From assembly GCA_945865905.1 (NCBI GenBank), contig CAMBFC010000003.1, positions 1-64,000 of the forward strand: DNA of 64,000 nucleotides, written 5' to 3'. Both the position numbers and the translations under genes were made by a program. This DNA is from Rickettsia typhi (GTDB lineage: Bacteria > Pseudomonadota > Alphaproteobacteria > Rickettsiales > UBA1997). Under the pieces are notes generated by a model. That model saw nothing but the letters and a program-made list of their open reading frames with translations, ran no database searches and was not told the origin of the DNA. Positions 47,551 to 55,731 of the stretch are shown here, piece by piece. Every line of letters begins with the position of its first letter. Position 1 is the first letter of the stretch.

Positions 47551-47673
47551 GGCCAAAGAGGCAGTTAGGCAATACTCGCCTGCTCAGACACCCTTTTCAT
47601 CTGATTAAAGCAAGCGTAGCTTGTGATGAAAATGGAACTCGCATTCGAGCATTACCTAACTGCCTCTTTGGCC
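47551..47673 (-). repeat. Palindromic element family B, copy 2
   Basis: Arms 47551-47573 and 47651-47673 (23 nt) are complementary with one mismatch. The core, in inverted orientation, has TGCTCAGACACC, the stem TTTTCATC/GATGAAAA, the constant hairpin CAAGCGTAGCTTG and GAACTCGC. It lies upstream of tig and about 100 bases from copy 3. Confidence 0.88.
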
Positions 47674-47776
47674 GTTCTCGAGATTTTTTAAAAAATTTGT
47701 AGTAATAATCTAGGCATATTCTAAAAGCACAAAACTTTCATCGCCCCCTCTATTTTTTTTCCAAAAAAATAGAATT

Positions 47777-47920
47777 GAAAAAGATGGAGAGTGGAAGTTG
47801 GGGATGCTTGCTCTGAGGCGAGTTCTGCGTCTCATCGCAAGCTACGCTTGCTTAAATCAGATGAACGCGGTGTCTGAGCAGCAGAGCAAGCATCCACAAC
47901 TTCTACTCTCCATCTTTTTC
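47777..47920 (+). repeat. Palindromic element family B, copy 3
   Basis: Arms 47777-47815 and 47882-47920 (39 nt) are complementary with two mismatches. The core has GCGAGTTC, a stem pairing GCGT..CATC with GATGAACGC, the constant hairpin GCAAGCTACGCTTGC, TTAAATCAGAT and GGTGTCTGAGCA. It lies 84 bases from tRNA-Leu. Between 47432 and 48003 I see only this element, copy 2, and AT-rich sequence without genes. Confidence 0.9.
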
Positions 47921-48003
47921 AAAGCCACACCCAATCAAAAAAATAACAATAAAATAGGGCCTTGAGAATATTATTTATGTAAAAAAGAGTGTGATTGAAA
48001 GAG

Positions 48004-48088
48004 ATGGTGCGGATAGAGGGACTTGAACCCACATGCCTTGCGGCGCTAGATCCTAAGTCTAGTGCGTCTGCCAATTTCGCCATATCCG
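48004..48088 (-). tRNA. tRNA-Leu (UAG anticodon)
   Basis: The acceptor GCGGATA pairs with TATCCGC. The anticodon stem CTAGA/TCTAG encloses loop CTTAGGA with anticodon TAG. A long variable arm (CGCCGCAAGGCAT) marks it as class II, and the T loop is GGTTCAAGTCC. CCA is encoded. Confidence 0.96.
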
Positions 48089-48092
48089 CTTA

Positions 48093-48116
48093 TAAAAAAA
48101 GGGCCGCTGAAGGCCC
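48093..48116 (-). terminator. Intrinsic terminator of the rplU-rpmA operon
   Basis: On the minus strand AGGGCC/GGCCCT with a 6-nt loop is followed by a run of seven Ts, 14 bases past the rpmA stop and directly before tRNA-Leu, which must have its own promoter or depend on readthrough. Confidence 0.85.
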
Positions 48117-48129
48117 TCGTAGAGAAGTG

Positions 48130-48387
48130 TTATGCAGGAATTACATCAATGTAGATTCTGTCTTTATGTCCAGATTTTACAAAATTAACTATGCCAGCAA
48201 TTTTTGCAAAAATTGTGTGATCTTTGCCAATGCCAACATTTTTTCCAGGATGCCATTGAGTGCCTCTTTGACGCACGATAATGTTGCCAGCTTCAACTGC
48301 TTGGCTGCCGTATTTTTTAACTCCGAGCCTTCTGCCCGCTGAATCGCGACCGTTTCTCGAACTGCCGCCTGCTTTTTTCGATGCCAT
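48130..48387 (-). CDS. rpmA: 50S ribosomal protein L27
   Basis: An 85-aa basic protein with the L27 signature [20 protein letters not shown] and [15 protein letters not shown], whose flexible N terminus reaches the peptidyl-transferase centre. It is transcribed with rplU, 92 bases upstream. It has no N-terminal cleavage extension. Confidence 0.97.
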   Translation of the reverse strand: MASKKAGGSSRNGRDSAGRRLGVKKYGSQAVEAGNIIVRQRGTQWHPGKNVGIGKDHTIFAKIAGIVNFVKSGHKDRIYIDVIPA

Positions 48388-48448
48388 AGTATAAATACCG
48401 AATCAAATTAAATATATCGAGATTTATATTCTTGATATACCATAAAAC

Positions 48449-48479
48449 ACTCGCTTAAGCGAGTCGCAACAACCGTTGC
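48449..48479 (-). other. Two hairpins in the rplU-rpmA spacer
   Basis: A perfect 16-nt palindrome ACTCGCTTAAGCGAGT (48449-48464) is followed by a GCAAC/GTTGC hairpin (48466-48479) that ends next to the rplU stop codon. They could modulate rpmA expression or mRNA processing; neither has a T-run to act as a terminator. Confidence 0.55.
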
Positions 48480-48794
48480 TTAGTTAGCTTGAATTGACAA
48501 AACTTTGAACTCAGTCTTTTGTTGACGATGTCCTCTTTTTCTACGAGAATTTTTTCTTCTTCTTTTTTTGAAGATAAGAACTTTATCATCTTTGTAGTTT
48601 CTGACGATTTCAACTTCAACTGTAGCGCCTTTAACTAGCGGGCTACCAAGGTTAATGCCTTTTTCATCTTTTAAACAAAGAATTCTATCCAATATGATTT
48701 TTTGACCAACTTCGTGATTTAAATTATCAACTTGGATTCTTTGGTTTAGTGTAGCATTATATTGCTTTCCACCAACTTCAACAATTGCGAACAT
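48480..48794 (-). CDS. rplU: 50S ribosomal protein L21
   Basis: A 104-aa protein with MFAIVEVGGKQYNATLNQRI, the VDNLNHEVGQKIILDRIL segment, and the basic KKRRRKNSRRKRGHRQ that binds 23S rRNA. It is the first gene of the rplU-rpmA operon. The 145 bases upstream, up to the divergent DUF2066 leader, must contain its promoter. Confidence 0.97.
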   Translation of the reverse strand: MFAIVEVGGKQYNATLNQRIQVDNLNHEVGQKIILDRILCLKDEKGINLGSPLVKGATVEVEIVRNYKDDKVLIFKKRRRKNSRRKRGHRQQKTEFKVLSIQAN

Positions 48795-49050
48795 ATACTT
48801 AAGAGTGTTTGTTAAATTTTCCTATAAAAGGGGCGAGCAGTTTAGGTGGTTTTCGCTATTTGTCAATTGTTCTTTTGACTTTACTTTTGTTATGGTAAGT
48901 TTATACCATTGAAACTATATTTTAAACTGTTGTAAATAAGTGTTAAAATTGACATTTTTAATGGGAAGCAAAAGACCTTCTGGACAATTCAGTGAAGGGA
49001 GCACAAAATATAGGAATCATTGCTATTTTTATAATAATTTTTTGACAAAA

Positions 49051-50145
49051 ATGAGGTTTTTTAGAGGATTATTCTTAGTTTTTACCCTGCTTTTATTGAC
49101 CATTAGCCAATTTGTCGTTGCAGCTGAAGATGAGGCTAATCCATATATTGTTGAAGATGTGGCGGTTAGTGTATCGGCAAAATCACCGACAGAGGCGCGT
49201 AATTTAGCGGTTAAAACTGTGCGTCGAGATGCTTTTGCGATTTTGTTGGCCCGTCTTTCGCTAGAAAGTGTTATTGCAAGCAAAGTTAGTGATAGCGAAA
49301 TTTCTGATATGGTGCGTTCTGAGCAAATTATTGATGAGAAGATTGCTGGCAGCTCTTATTCTGCAACATTTAATGTAACATTTGCTAAAGATTTTGTTGA
49401 GCATGTTTTAGCGCAAAAAAAATTGCCACAGCAAGAAAAAGAAATTGCCATGCTGGTTGAAGAGCGCCCAATTTCTCTAGTTATTCCTGTTAAAATTTTG
49501 CAGCGAAAAATTTTATTATGGGAAGGGAGTAACGATTGGAGGCCATCTGTTAGTAAGGTTTTAGAGGGTAAGGATGATTTTAAAATTCCTGTTGCAGATA
49601 TTGATAATGTGGTGATTTTAAATCCCGAAAATGTTAACAGAATCAGTGCTATCGATTTTGAGCCTTTATTTGACAAATATCAAAGCAATGTGGTTTATTT
49701 TTTGTTGTTTTCGCAAGATAATATAAGTGGCAAGGCAAGTGTTGTGGTGCGCACCTTAAGAAAAGATTTTGGATCGCAAGTTAAATTAGGATTTACTAAT
49801 TCTGAAAAACTTGAAGGGCAAGAATTAATGAATAAAGTTGCGAGCAAAACAGTTGAATATCTTGAAAGTTTAAAAGCGAATGAAGCGTTGGTGCAAGATA
49901 AAAAAGAGCAAATAATATCGCTAGAAATTCCCGTTAATAGACTTGGCGATTGGCTGATGATTAAAAATAAAATTGAAAGCAGTGGAATATTTAATAAGTT
50001 TAATATTGAAGCTATTTCGTGCGATTATGTTAAGGCTTCTGTTTCGGTGGTTGGTGCTGATTTAAATTTGACAGAATTATTTGCAAAAAGTGGTTTTTTT
50101 TTAACAACAAAATCCGCTGATCTTTATTTGTTAACCATAAAATAA
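49051..50145 (+). CDS. DUF2066-family exported protein
   Basis: A 364-aa protein from ATG 49051 with a signal peptide MRFFRGLFLVFTLLLLTIS...AA (about residues 1-25). The frame extends to 48940, but that 37-residue N-terminal part is polar and unlike a signal, so I use the internal ATG. The mature protein begins with a DUF2066-like region (VEDVAVSVSAKSPTEARNLA, then MVRSEQIIDEKIAGSSYSAT). The function of the family is unknown. Only eleven bases separate it from the perM-like gene, and in other alphaproteobacteria such proteins commonly lie beside PerM. Confidence 0.78.
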   Translation: MRFFRGLFLVFTLLLLTISQFVVAAEDEANPYIVEDVAVSVSAKSPTEARNLAVKTVRRDAFAILLARLSLESVIASKVSDSEISDMVRSEQIIDEKIAGSSYSATFNVTFAKDFVEHVLAQKKLPQQEKEIAMLVEERPISLVIPVKILQRKILLWEGSNDWRPSVSKVLEGKDDFKIPVADIDNVVILNPENVNRISAIDFEPLFDKYQSNVVYFLLFSQDNISGKASVVVRTLRKDFGSQVKLGFTNSEKLEGQELMNKVASKTVEYLESLKANEALVQDKKEQIISLEIPVNRLGDWLMIKNKIESSGIFNKFNIEAISCDYVKASVSVVGADLNLTELFAKSGFFLTTKSADLYLLTIK

Positions 50146-50156
50146 AGCTATTTTTG

Positions 50157-51209
50157 ATGAAAATAAATGAAAAAATTCTGTTCATGGCTGGGATTTTGAT
50201 AGCCTTTGGAACTTCTATTTATCTTATTCGCTCAATATTATCGCCGTTTATTTTTTCGTTGGTTGTTGCTTATTTCTTGCATCCCTTGGTTGATCTTTTG
50301 TGTAAAAAGAAAATGTCTCGCTTGACTTCTTCTCTGTTAATCATAGGGGTATTTTTTGCCGTATTTACAGCAATTGTTATATTAATATTTCCAATTATTT
50401 ACGAGCAGTTAGAGGCCTTAATTTTAGAGCTTCCGCAATATTTTCAAGTTATTGCTGGAGAACTTTATCCCAAATGGGTTGCGTTTTTGAGTAGCGCTGG
50501 AATAAAAATAAACAAAGATTTTTTGAGTGTTATTGATAACGCGGATTTGGGTTTAAAAATATTAGATTTTTTTAAGAACTTTTTGTTAGGCATTTTTTCT
50601 TCTTCGGTGGCTTTTATCAATGTTTTGTCACTTATTTTTATCACGCCAATTTTAATTTTTTATTTAATCAAGGATTGGGATTTATTATCCAAAAAAATAT
50701 ATACTTACATGCCAAGCAAATTTGCAAATTCAGTTAGCAAAATTATGGCAGAAATTGATCAAGCCTTGGCAGGATTTATTCGTGGACAAATTAGTGTCTG
50801 TTTAATTTTGGGCTTTATTTATTCAATTTTACTAACTGTTGTTGGCCTTGATTTTGGATTTTTAATTGGAATTATCACCGGATTTTTAACTTTTATTCCC
50901 TATGTTGGCGCTTTAACTGGCTTTATTGCGGCAATTTTGGTGGCATTTTTTCAATGGGGATTTAGCTTTATTGATTTAGCAACTATAACTGGAGTTTTTA
51001 TTTTTGGACAATTGCTAGAGTCAAATTATCTCACGCCAAAGTTGGTTGGAAAAAATATAGGTTTGCATCCAGTTTGGATTGTATTTGGACTTTTTGTTTT
51101 TGGGGCATTATTTGGTTTTATCGGGCTTTTATTCGCTACGCCACTTACTGCTGTATGCGGAGTTTTAATAAAACATTTATCTTTCGAATATAAAAAGCGA
51201 ATTTCATAA
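50157..51209 (+). CDS. AI-2E family (PerM-like) permease
   Basis: Integral membrane protein of about 350 aa with eight predicted helices: paired at the start (FMAGILIAFGTSIYLIR), then a large loop, and a C-terminal group including GFLIGIITGFLTFIPYVGAL and HPVWIVFGLFVFGALFGFIG, the AI-2E/PerM signature. It is proposed to export small molecules; the autoinducer-2 link is by family name only. ATG 50157 is used; a TTG at 50154 is one codon upstream. It follows the DUF2066 gene after eleven bases and probably forms an operon with it. Confidence 0.9.
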   Translation: MKINEKILFMAGILIAFGTSIYLIRSILSPFIFSLVVAYFLHPLVDLLCKKKMSRLTSSLLIIGVFFAVFTAIVILIFPIIYEQLEALILELPQYFQVIAGELYPKWVAFLSSAGIKINKDFLSVIDNADLGLKILDFFKNFLLGIFSSSVAFINVLSLIFITPILIFYLIKDWDLLSKKIYTYMPSKFANSVSKIMAEIDQALAGFIRGQISVCLILGFIYSILLTVVGLDFGFLIGIITGFLTFIPYVGALTGFIAAILVAFFQWGFSFIDLATITGVFIFGQLLESNYLTPKLVGKNIGLHPVWIVFGLFVFGALFGFIGLLFATPLTAVCGVLIKHLSFEYKKRIS

Positions 51210-51266
51210 ACTGCTATTTTAAAGCCTTGATTTATAAGGTTGTAAGAATAGATAACAAAATCTGCA

Positions 51267-51854
51267 ATGACTAACGATATCGCAAGAGAGGTCGAAAAAT
51301 TAGCTGATGATTTTGGCGTAGATAAAAAAAGATCGATCGGAGAAGTTGCGCATGAGCTTGGCGTTGAGCCTCATGTGATAAGGTTTTGGGAAGAGCAATT
51401 TTCGCAAATAAAACCAGAAATTGGCAAGGGAAATCGTCGTTATTATTACAATAAACAACTTAAAGTTTTAAAGAGAATAAAAAAATTTTTGCATGATGAT
51501 GGCTATACAATAGCGGGTTTGCAAAAGTTACTTAAAAAGCGCAAACAAGATTCTTACAAAGAAGAAGATCTAGATATTATCATGATTTCTGGTGATGGTT
51601 TTGGGCCAGCAGAGCGCGATATTAATGATTTCATCGATGTAATTGGTGATATCGAAAATAATGTAGCTGATGATGATTTGTATGGTGAGATAAAAATCCC
51701 GAACGCGAATCTTGTTGCAAATGCTGGTCTTATCACTAACATTAACAAGGCTTCAGAGTCTTCTATTATAAAAGAGGGGCGGGATGAAATTTCATCCTTA
51801 TTAAAAAATATTACTAAAAATATTGGTGATTTAAAAATGTTATTGCGCAGTTAA
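51267..51854 (+). CDS. MerR-family transcriptional regulator
   Basis: A 195-aa protein with an N-terminal MerR winged helix (about 18-90): KRSIGEVAHELGVEPHVIRF is the helix-turn-helix, WEEQFSQIKPEIGKGNRRYY the wing, and LHDDGYTIAGLQKLL the dimerisation helix. The C-terminal part is acidic and has no cysteine motif, so it probably does not sense metal. The best-known homologues in alphaproteobacteria follow ihfA, which is absent here. The stop is one base before the HIT gene, so they are coupled. Confidence 0.88.
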   Translation: MTNDIAREVEKLADDFGVDKKRSIGEVAHELGVEPHVIRFWEEQFSQIKPEIGKGNRRYYYNKQLKVLKRIKKFLHDDGYTIAGLQKLLKKRKQDSYKEEDLDIIMISGDGFGPAERDINDFIDVIGDIENNVADDDLYGEIKIPNANLVANAGLITNINKASESSIIKEGRDEISSLLKNITKNIGDLKMLLRS

Positions 51855-51855
51855 T

Positions 51856-52224
51856 ATGTATGATAAAAATAATATTTTTGCAAAAATAATTCGTGGCGAA
51901 GTGCCAAGTAGCAAGGTTTATGAAGATTTTGATATTCTTGCTTTTCATGATATTGGCAAGGCGGCGCCAGTGCATGTTTTGGTAATTCCTAAAAGTGAAT
52001 TTATTAATTTGCCTGATTTTGTTGCAAAAGCTGGAGCTATAAAAGTAGAGAATTTTTTTCAAAAAGTTGCTGAAGTGGCGCGAATGTTGGATCTAGAAAG
52101 TTCTGGCTATCGCATCATTAGCAATATTGGAAGCGATGCTTCGCAATCAGTACCACATTTTCATGTTCATATTTTGGGCAAGAAAAAGTTGGGAGCTCTG
52201 GTTGCGGGCGATTGTAGTCATTAA
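51856..52224 (+). CDS. HIT-family (HINT-like) nucleotide hydrolase
   Basis: A 122-aa protein with the histidine triad PHFHVHILG near its C terminus, plus NIFAKIIRGEVPSSKVYEDF at the start and HVLVIPKSE. HINT enzymes hydrolyse adenosine 5'-phosphoramidates. The order merR-HIT-metC, with gaps of 1 and 19 bases, suggests an operon, although I see no pathway link. Confidence 0.92.
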   Translation: MYDKNNIFAKIIRGEVPSSKVYEDFDILAFHDIGKAAPVHVLVIPKSEFINLPDFVAKAGAIKVENFFQKVAEVARMLDLESSGYRIISNIGSDASQSVPHFHVHILGKKKLGALVAGDCSH

Positions 52225-52243
52225 TTAATAAGGAGTTAGAAAA

Positions 52244-53437
52244 ATGGAAAAAGGAATTCGCGAAGCAACTAAAATTGTTCACGCTGGTCGCAACCCTAAA
52301 GAGCAGGGCTGGATGGTGAATCCACCGATATATCAAAGTTCAACAATTGTTTTTCCTACGCTTAAAGATTTAATGTATGCTGAGCGTGGCTATTCAAATA
52401 ATGATCTGGTTGAACCTTACGAACTAAAATACGGTCGCTATGGCACGCAAACAAATTTTGCACTAGAAAAAGCGATTACTGAAATTGATGGTGGTTATAA
52501 TTCTTTTGTTACTTCATCGGGCGCAGCGGCTATTAACACTGCTTTGGTGGCATTTTTAAAGCAAGGGGATCATGTTTTGATGATTGATGCGATTTATTCT
52601 CCAACTCGTGGATTTGTTGATAAATTCCTCAAAAAATATGGCGTTGAGGCAACTTATTTTCCTTCTGATATTGGTGATAACATTAAAAAGCTTATCAAGA
52701 AAAACACCAAAGTGATTTTTATGGAAAGCCCTGGGTCGCTAACCTATGATATTCAAGATGTGGCGGCAATTTGTAAAGTGGCAAAAAAACACGGAATCGT
52801 TACAATTTTAGATAATTCTTGGGCGAGTGGAATTTATTTTAAACCGCTTGAACATGGCGTTGATGTAGTGGTGACGGCCCTTACCAAATATATCAATGGT
52901 CATTCTGATATGATGATGGGTGCGATCACTATTCGTGAAAAACATTATCGCGTAATGTATGAGGCCTTTAGATATATGGCTGTAACGGCTGCGCCATTCA
53001 CTTCTTATATGGTGCAACGCGGAATGCGCACGGCAAAAATTAGAATGGATCATTGCTTCAAATCGGGTCTAGAGATGGCTTCGTGGCTTGAAAAAAGACC
53101 AGAAGTGTATAAAGTTTTATATCCAGCTTTGCCTTCGGATGCTAACCATGCATTGTGGAAGCGTGATTTTACTGGTGCAGCAGGTTTGTTTTCTATCGTG
53201 CTCGATAAAAAATATTCGAAAGAATCTTTGGCAAAAATGCTCGATAAATTGCATTATTATGGCATGGGATATTCTTGGGGTGGCTATGAGTCATTGATTT
53301 TGCCATTTGAAGTTTCTCGCGCTGTGACAAAATGGGCTTACGCCGATCGCACTTGCTTACGCATCAATATTGGTTTGGAAGATGTTGAAGATTTGAAGGA
53401 AGATTTAGATGCGGGCTTTAAAAGATTACGCAAATAA
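52244..53437 (+). CDS. metC: Cystathionine beta-lyase
   Basis: PLP enzyme of the Cys/Met metabolism family, probably cleaving cystathionine to homocysteine. It has YGRYGTQTNFALEKAITEID, SSGAAAINTALVAFL, and the PLP lysine in VTALTKYINGHSDMM near residue 208. The C-terminal GYSWGGYESLILPF (with the Trp-Gly-Gly of beta-lyases) favours MetC over gamma-synthase. At 397 aa it is full length. A good AAGGAG lies about 10 bases before the ATG. It would feed homocysteine to MetE. Confidence 0.92.
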   Translation: MEKGIREATKIVHAGRNPKEQGWMVNPPIYQSSTIVFPTLKDLMYAERGYSNNDLVEPYELKYGRYGTQTNFALEKAITEIDGGYNSFVTSSGAAAINTALVAFLKQGDHVLMIDAIYSPTRGFVDKFLKKYGVEATYFPSDIGDNIKKLIKKNTKVIFMESPGSLTYDIQDVAAICKVAKKHGIVTILDNSWASGIYFKPLEHGVDVVVTALTKYINGHSDMMMGAITIREKHYRVMYEAFRYMAVTAAPFTSYMVQRGMRTAKIRMDHCFKSGLEMASWLEKRPEVYKVLYPALPSDANHALWKRDFTGAAGLFSIVLDKKYSKESLAKMLDKLHYYGMGYSWGGYESLILPFEVSRAVTKWAYADRTCLRINIGLEDVEDLKEDLDAGFKRLRK

Positions 53438-53829
53438 TGCATCTTATTCTTATAGCAATCGGCGGCGCTCTAGGTTCTGTGATGCGCCATCTTTCTTTTG
53501 AGTCAATCACAAAGTTAATGCGCGGCGCTACATATGCGCATTTTCCTTTTCACACATTAATCATAAATGTTGCGGGATCAATGTTGGCTGGCATTCTTTA
53601 TTATTTTATGATGCGTGATTTTGATGTGATTGATCCGCGTATTAAGAGTTTTTTAATGGTTGGGTTTCTTGGTGGCTTCACAACTTTTTCTGCTTTCTCG
53701 TTAGATTTTTTCCGCTTATTTCTTGCGGGCCAAGAATATCTAGCCTTTGTTTATGCTTTTTCGTCAATAGCTTTGGCGATTTTGTTTTTATTCTTCGGAT
53801 TTTATCTGATGAAAATAATTTTTGTTTAA
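53437..53829 (+). CDS. crcB: Fluoride ion channel CrcB/Fluc
   Basis: A 130-aa, four-helix membrane protein that exports fluoride as a dual-topology dimer. The family core GFLGGFTTFSAFSLD contains the Phe and Ser/Thr residues lining the pore, and the N-terminal segment has IGGALGSVMRHL and NVAGSMLAG. It overlaps the metC stop by one base (TAATG), so it is translationally coupled. I see no fluoride riboswitch in front. Confidence 0.95.
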   Translation: MHLILIAIGGALGSVMRHLSFESITKLMRGATYAHFPFHTLIINVAGSMLAGILYYFMMRDFDVIDPRIKSFLMVGFLGGFTTFSAFSLDFFRLFLAGQEYLAFVYAFSSIALAILFLFFGFYLMKIIFV

Positions 53830-53830
53830 A

Positions 53831-54802
53831 ATGCCAGTAGTTCAGATAAATCAAGATTTTGTAGGCCTTCGCCTTGATAAATTTTTATGCCAAAATTTCG
53901 ATATTCCATTTGGATTGGCGCAAAAATTAATTCGTGAGAAAAAAGTTAAAGTGAATGATAAGAGAGTTGACGCATCTTACAAAACAGAGGATGGCGACCA
54001 GATTGAAGTTTTTTCTGATTTAAAGCCAAGGCTAAATACTGAGAAGAAAAAACCGCAAATTTCAGCACAAAAAATCAAAAATTTTATTGCTTCAATTATT
54101 TATCAAGATGAAAATTTGATCGCAATTGATAAGCCTTCTGGCCTTGCTACGCAAGGTGGCAGCGGCGTTGAGCTTTCGGTTGATGATTTGTTAATTTGCT
54201 TGAAAGATTTATCGAAGAAAAATAATTCTTCGCAACATGTCACGCTAGCTTTGAGCGTTGATTCGCCGCAGCTTGTTCATCGTCTTGATAAAGACACTAG
54301 TGGTATTTTGTTAATTGCGCGCAATAAAAAATCAGCAGAGATTTTAACCAAAGCTTTCAAAGAAAAAACTATCGAAAAAACTTATTTAGCGTTGGTTAAT
54401 GGTGTTGTAAAAAAATCTGAAGGTGTAATAAATATTCCGCTGCGCAAAAAATTTGTTGGCAAAAATGAAAAAGTTTATCCAGATCTTGAAGAGGGAAAAG
54501 AGGCGATCACCAATTTTAAATTACGCAAAACTCATCTTGATTATTCGGCGTTAGAGCTCAACCCAATTACAGGCCGCACACATCAACTGCGCGTGCATTG
54601 CAAAGAGATTGGTCACTCGATTATTAATGATGTAAAATATGGCGGCATTGGTGTTGTTCGCAAAGAATTAAGCAACAGACTTTGTCTTCATGCTTACAAA
54701 ATTAAACTGACAGATTATTTTGGAAAAGAGTTGTTGATTGAAACCGAGATTCCAGAATTTTTTAAAATTAAAAAATCTTCCTTGCACAAAAGAAAAAAGT
54801 AG
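53831..54802 (+). CDS. rluC: 23S rRNA pseudouridine synthase, RluC/RluD family
   Basis: Isomerises uridines in 23S rRNA helices. An N-terminal S4 RNA-binding domain (DFVGLRLDKFLCQNF; AQKLIREKKVKVNDKRV) precedes the catalytic domain with the active-site Asp in HRLDKDTSGILLIARN near residue 157, then NPITGRTHQLRVHC. ATG 53831 is used; TTG 53822 would overlap the crcB stop. RluC (positions 955/2504/2580) versus RluD cannot be told by eye. It follows crcB directly. Confidence 0.85.
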   Translation: MPVVQINQDFVGLRLDKFLCQNFDIPFGLAQKLIREKKVKVNDKRVDASYKTEDGDQIEVFSDLKPRLNTEKKKPQISAQKIKNFIASIIYQDENLIAIDKPSGLATQGGSGVELSVDDLLICLKDLSKKNNSSQHVTLALSVDSPQLVHRLDKDTSGILLIARNKKSAEILTKAFKEKTIEKTYLALVNGVVKKSEGVINIPLRKKFVGKNEKVYPDLEEGKEAITNFKLRKTHLDYSALELNPITGRTHQLRVHCKEIGHSIINDVKYGGIGVVRKELSNRLCLHAYKIKLTDYFGKELLIETEIPEFFKIKKSSLHKRKK

Positions 54803-54898
54803 CTAAATTTATTTTTGTCGGGAGTGCTTCAGAATAAAAAAGCTTTACGCGAATATGAAAGCACACGCTTGGTTTGCGTGGTGGTGGCTCCTGATATT

Positions 54899-55690
54899 TT
54901 AGCTTACAAACTGCTCACGAATAATTCTTTCTTCCAGCGAGTGATTTGGATCAAACAGCAGAGTAAATTTTAACGATGAATCTTCTCGCGCTGTCACTTT
55001 TTTAACATTTCTAACTTCGGTGTAATCAGCTGTGGCGCTAACTGGGCGCATTTTATAATCAACAATATTAAATTCAACTATACTATCAGAGGGCAAAATA
55101 GCGCCGTGCCAATTGCGTGGGCGAAAAGGGCTGATTGGGGTGAGGGCAAGCATTTTGGCGCCAAATGGAATTATCGGTCCGCGCAAAGAAAGGTTGTAGG
55201 CCGTGCTGCCTGCTGGTGTTGCGATTAAAATTCCATCGGCGGTTAGATGACTTAATCTTTCATGGCCATTAACGCAGACATTGATTTTAGCGGCTTGGCC
55301 GAGTTGTCTTAGCAGTGATACCTCATTTATTGCGATGTGATTATGTTTTTTATCATCCTCTGTAACCGCCTCCATTCTAAGTGGATTAAGAATTGATGGT
55401 TGTGCATTTTTAATAGTTGTGAGCAGATTTTCTTCGTTGTAAACATTCATCAAAAAGCCAACAGTGCCACAATTTATTCCATAAAACGGGAGAGGATTTT
55501 TTTCAAATTGATGAAGCAAGTGAAGCATTGTGCCGTCACCGCCTAGAGCGATAACGAGATCTAGGCCATCAGTTTTGTTGGGATTTTTTTCTAAATCAAA
55601 AAAGTTGTATTTTTTTATTAGGAGATCTTTTTTCTCCGAGGCGTTTTTATTGTTAGAAGCAGCGATGATGGCGATTTTTTGATCGGTCAT
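54899..55690 (-). CDS. nadK: NAD kinase
   Basis: Phosphorylates NAD to NADP. The catalytic motif is ALGGDGTMLHLLH near residue 50, followed by GINCGTVGFLMN, and LTADGILIATPAGSTAYNLS with the family's conserved Asp-Gly and Ser residues. ATG 55690 gives MTDQKIAIIAAS; a TTG at 55699 adds three residues. At 263 aa it is normal for the short bacterial form. About 40 bases upstream lies mltG on the same strand. Confidence 0.95.
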   Translation of the reverse strand: MTDQKIAIIAASNNKNASEKKDLLIKKYNFFDLEKNPNKTDGLDLVIALGGDGTMLHLLHQFEKNPLPFYGINCGTVGFLMNVYNEENLLTTIKNAQPSILNPLRMEAVTEDDKKHNHIAINEVSLLRQLGQAAKINVCVNGHERLSHLTADGILIATPAGSTAYNLSLRGPIIPFGAKMLALTPISPFRPRNWHGAILPSDSIVEFNIVDYKMRPVSATADYTEVRNVKKVTAREDSSLKFTLLFDPNHSLEERIIREQFVS

Positions 55691-55731
55691 ATTGTGCAAT
55701 TTTTAATTTTAAATAATCGTGGAGCAATATT

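Noticed and set aside
47520..47702. 60-codon open frame on the plus strand across family B copy 2
   Set aside because: Repeat-derived, without a ribosome binding site or protein-like composition.
54803..54898. Spacer between rluC and nadK with CACGC/GCGTG and TGGTGGTGG words
   Set aside because: The convergent spacer should hold terminators, but the hairpin is short and lacks T-runs on either side.
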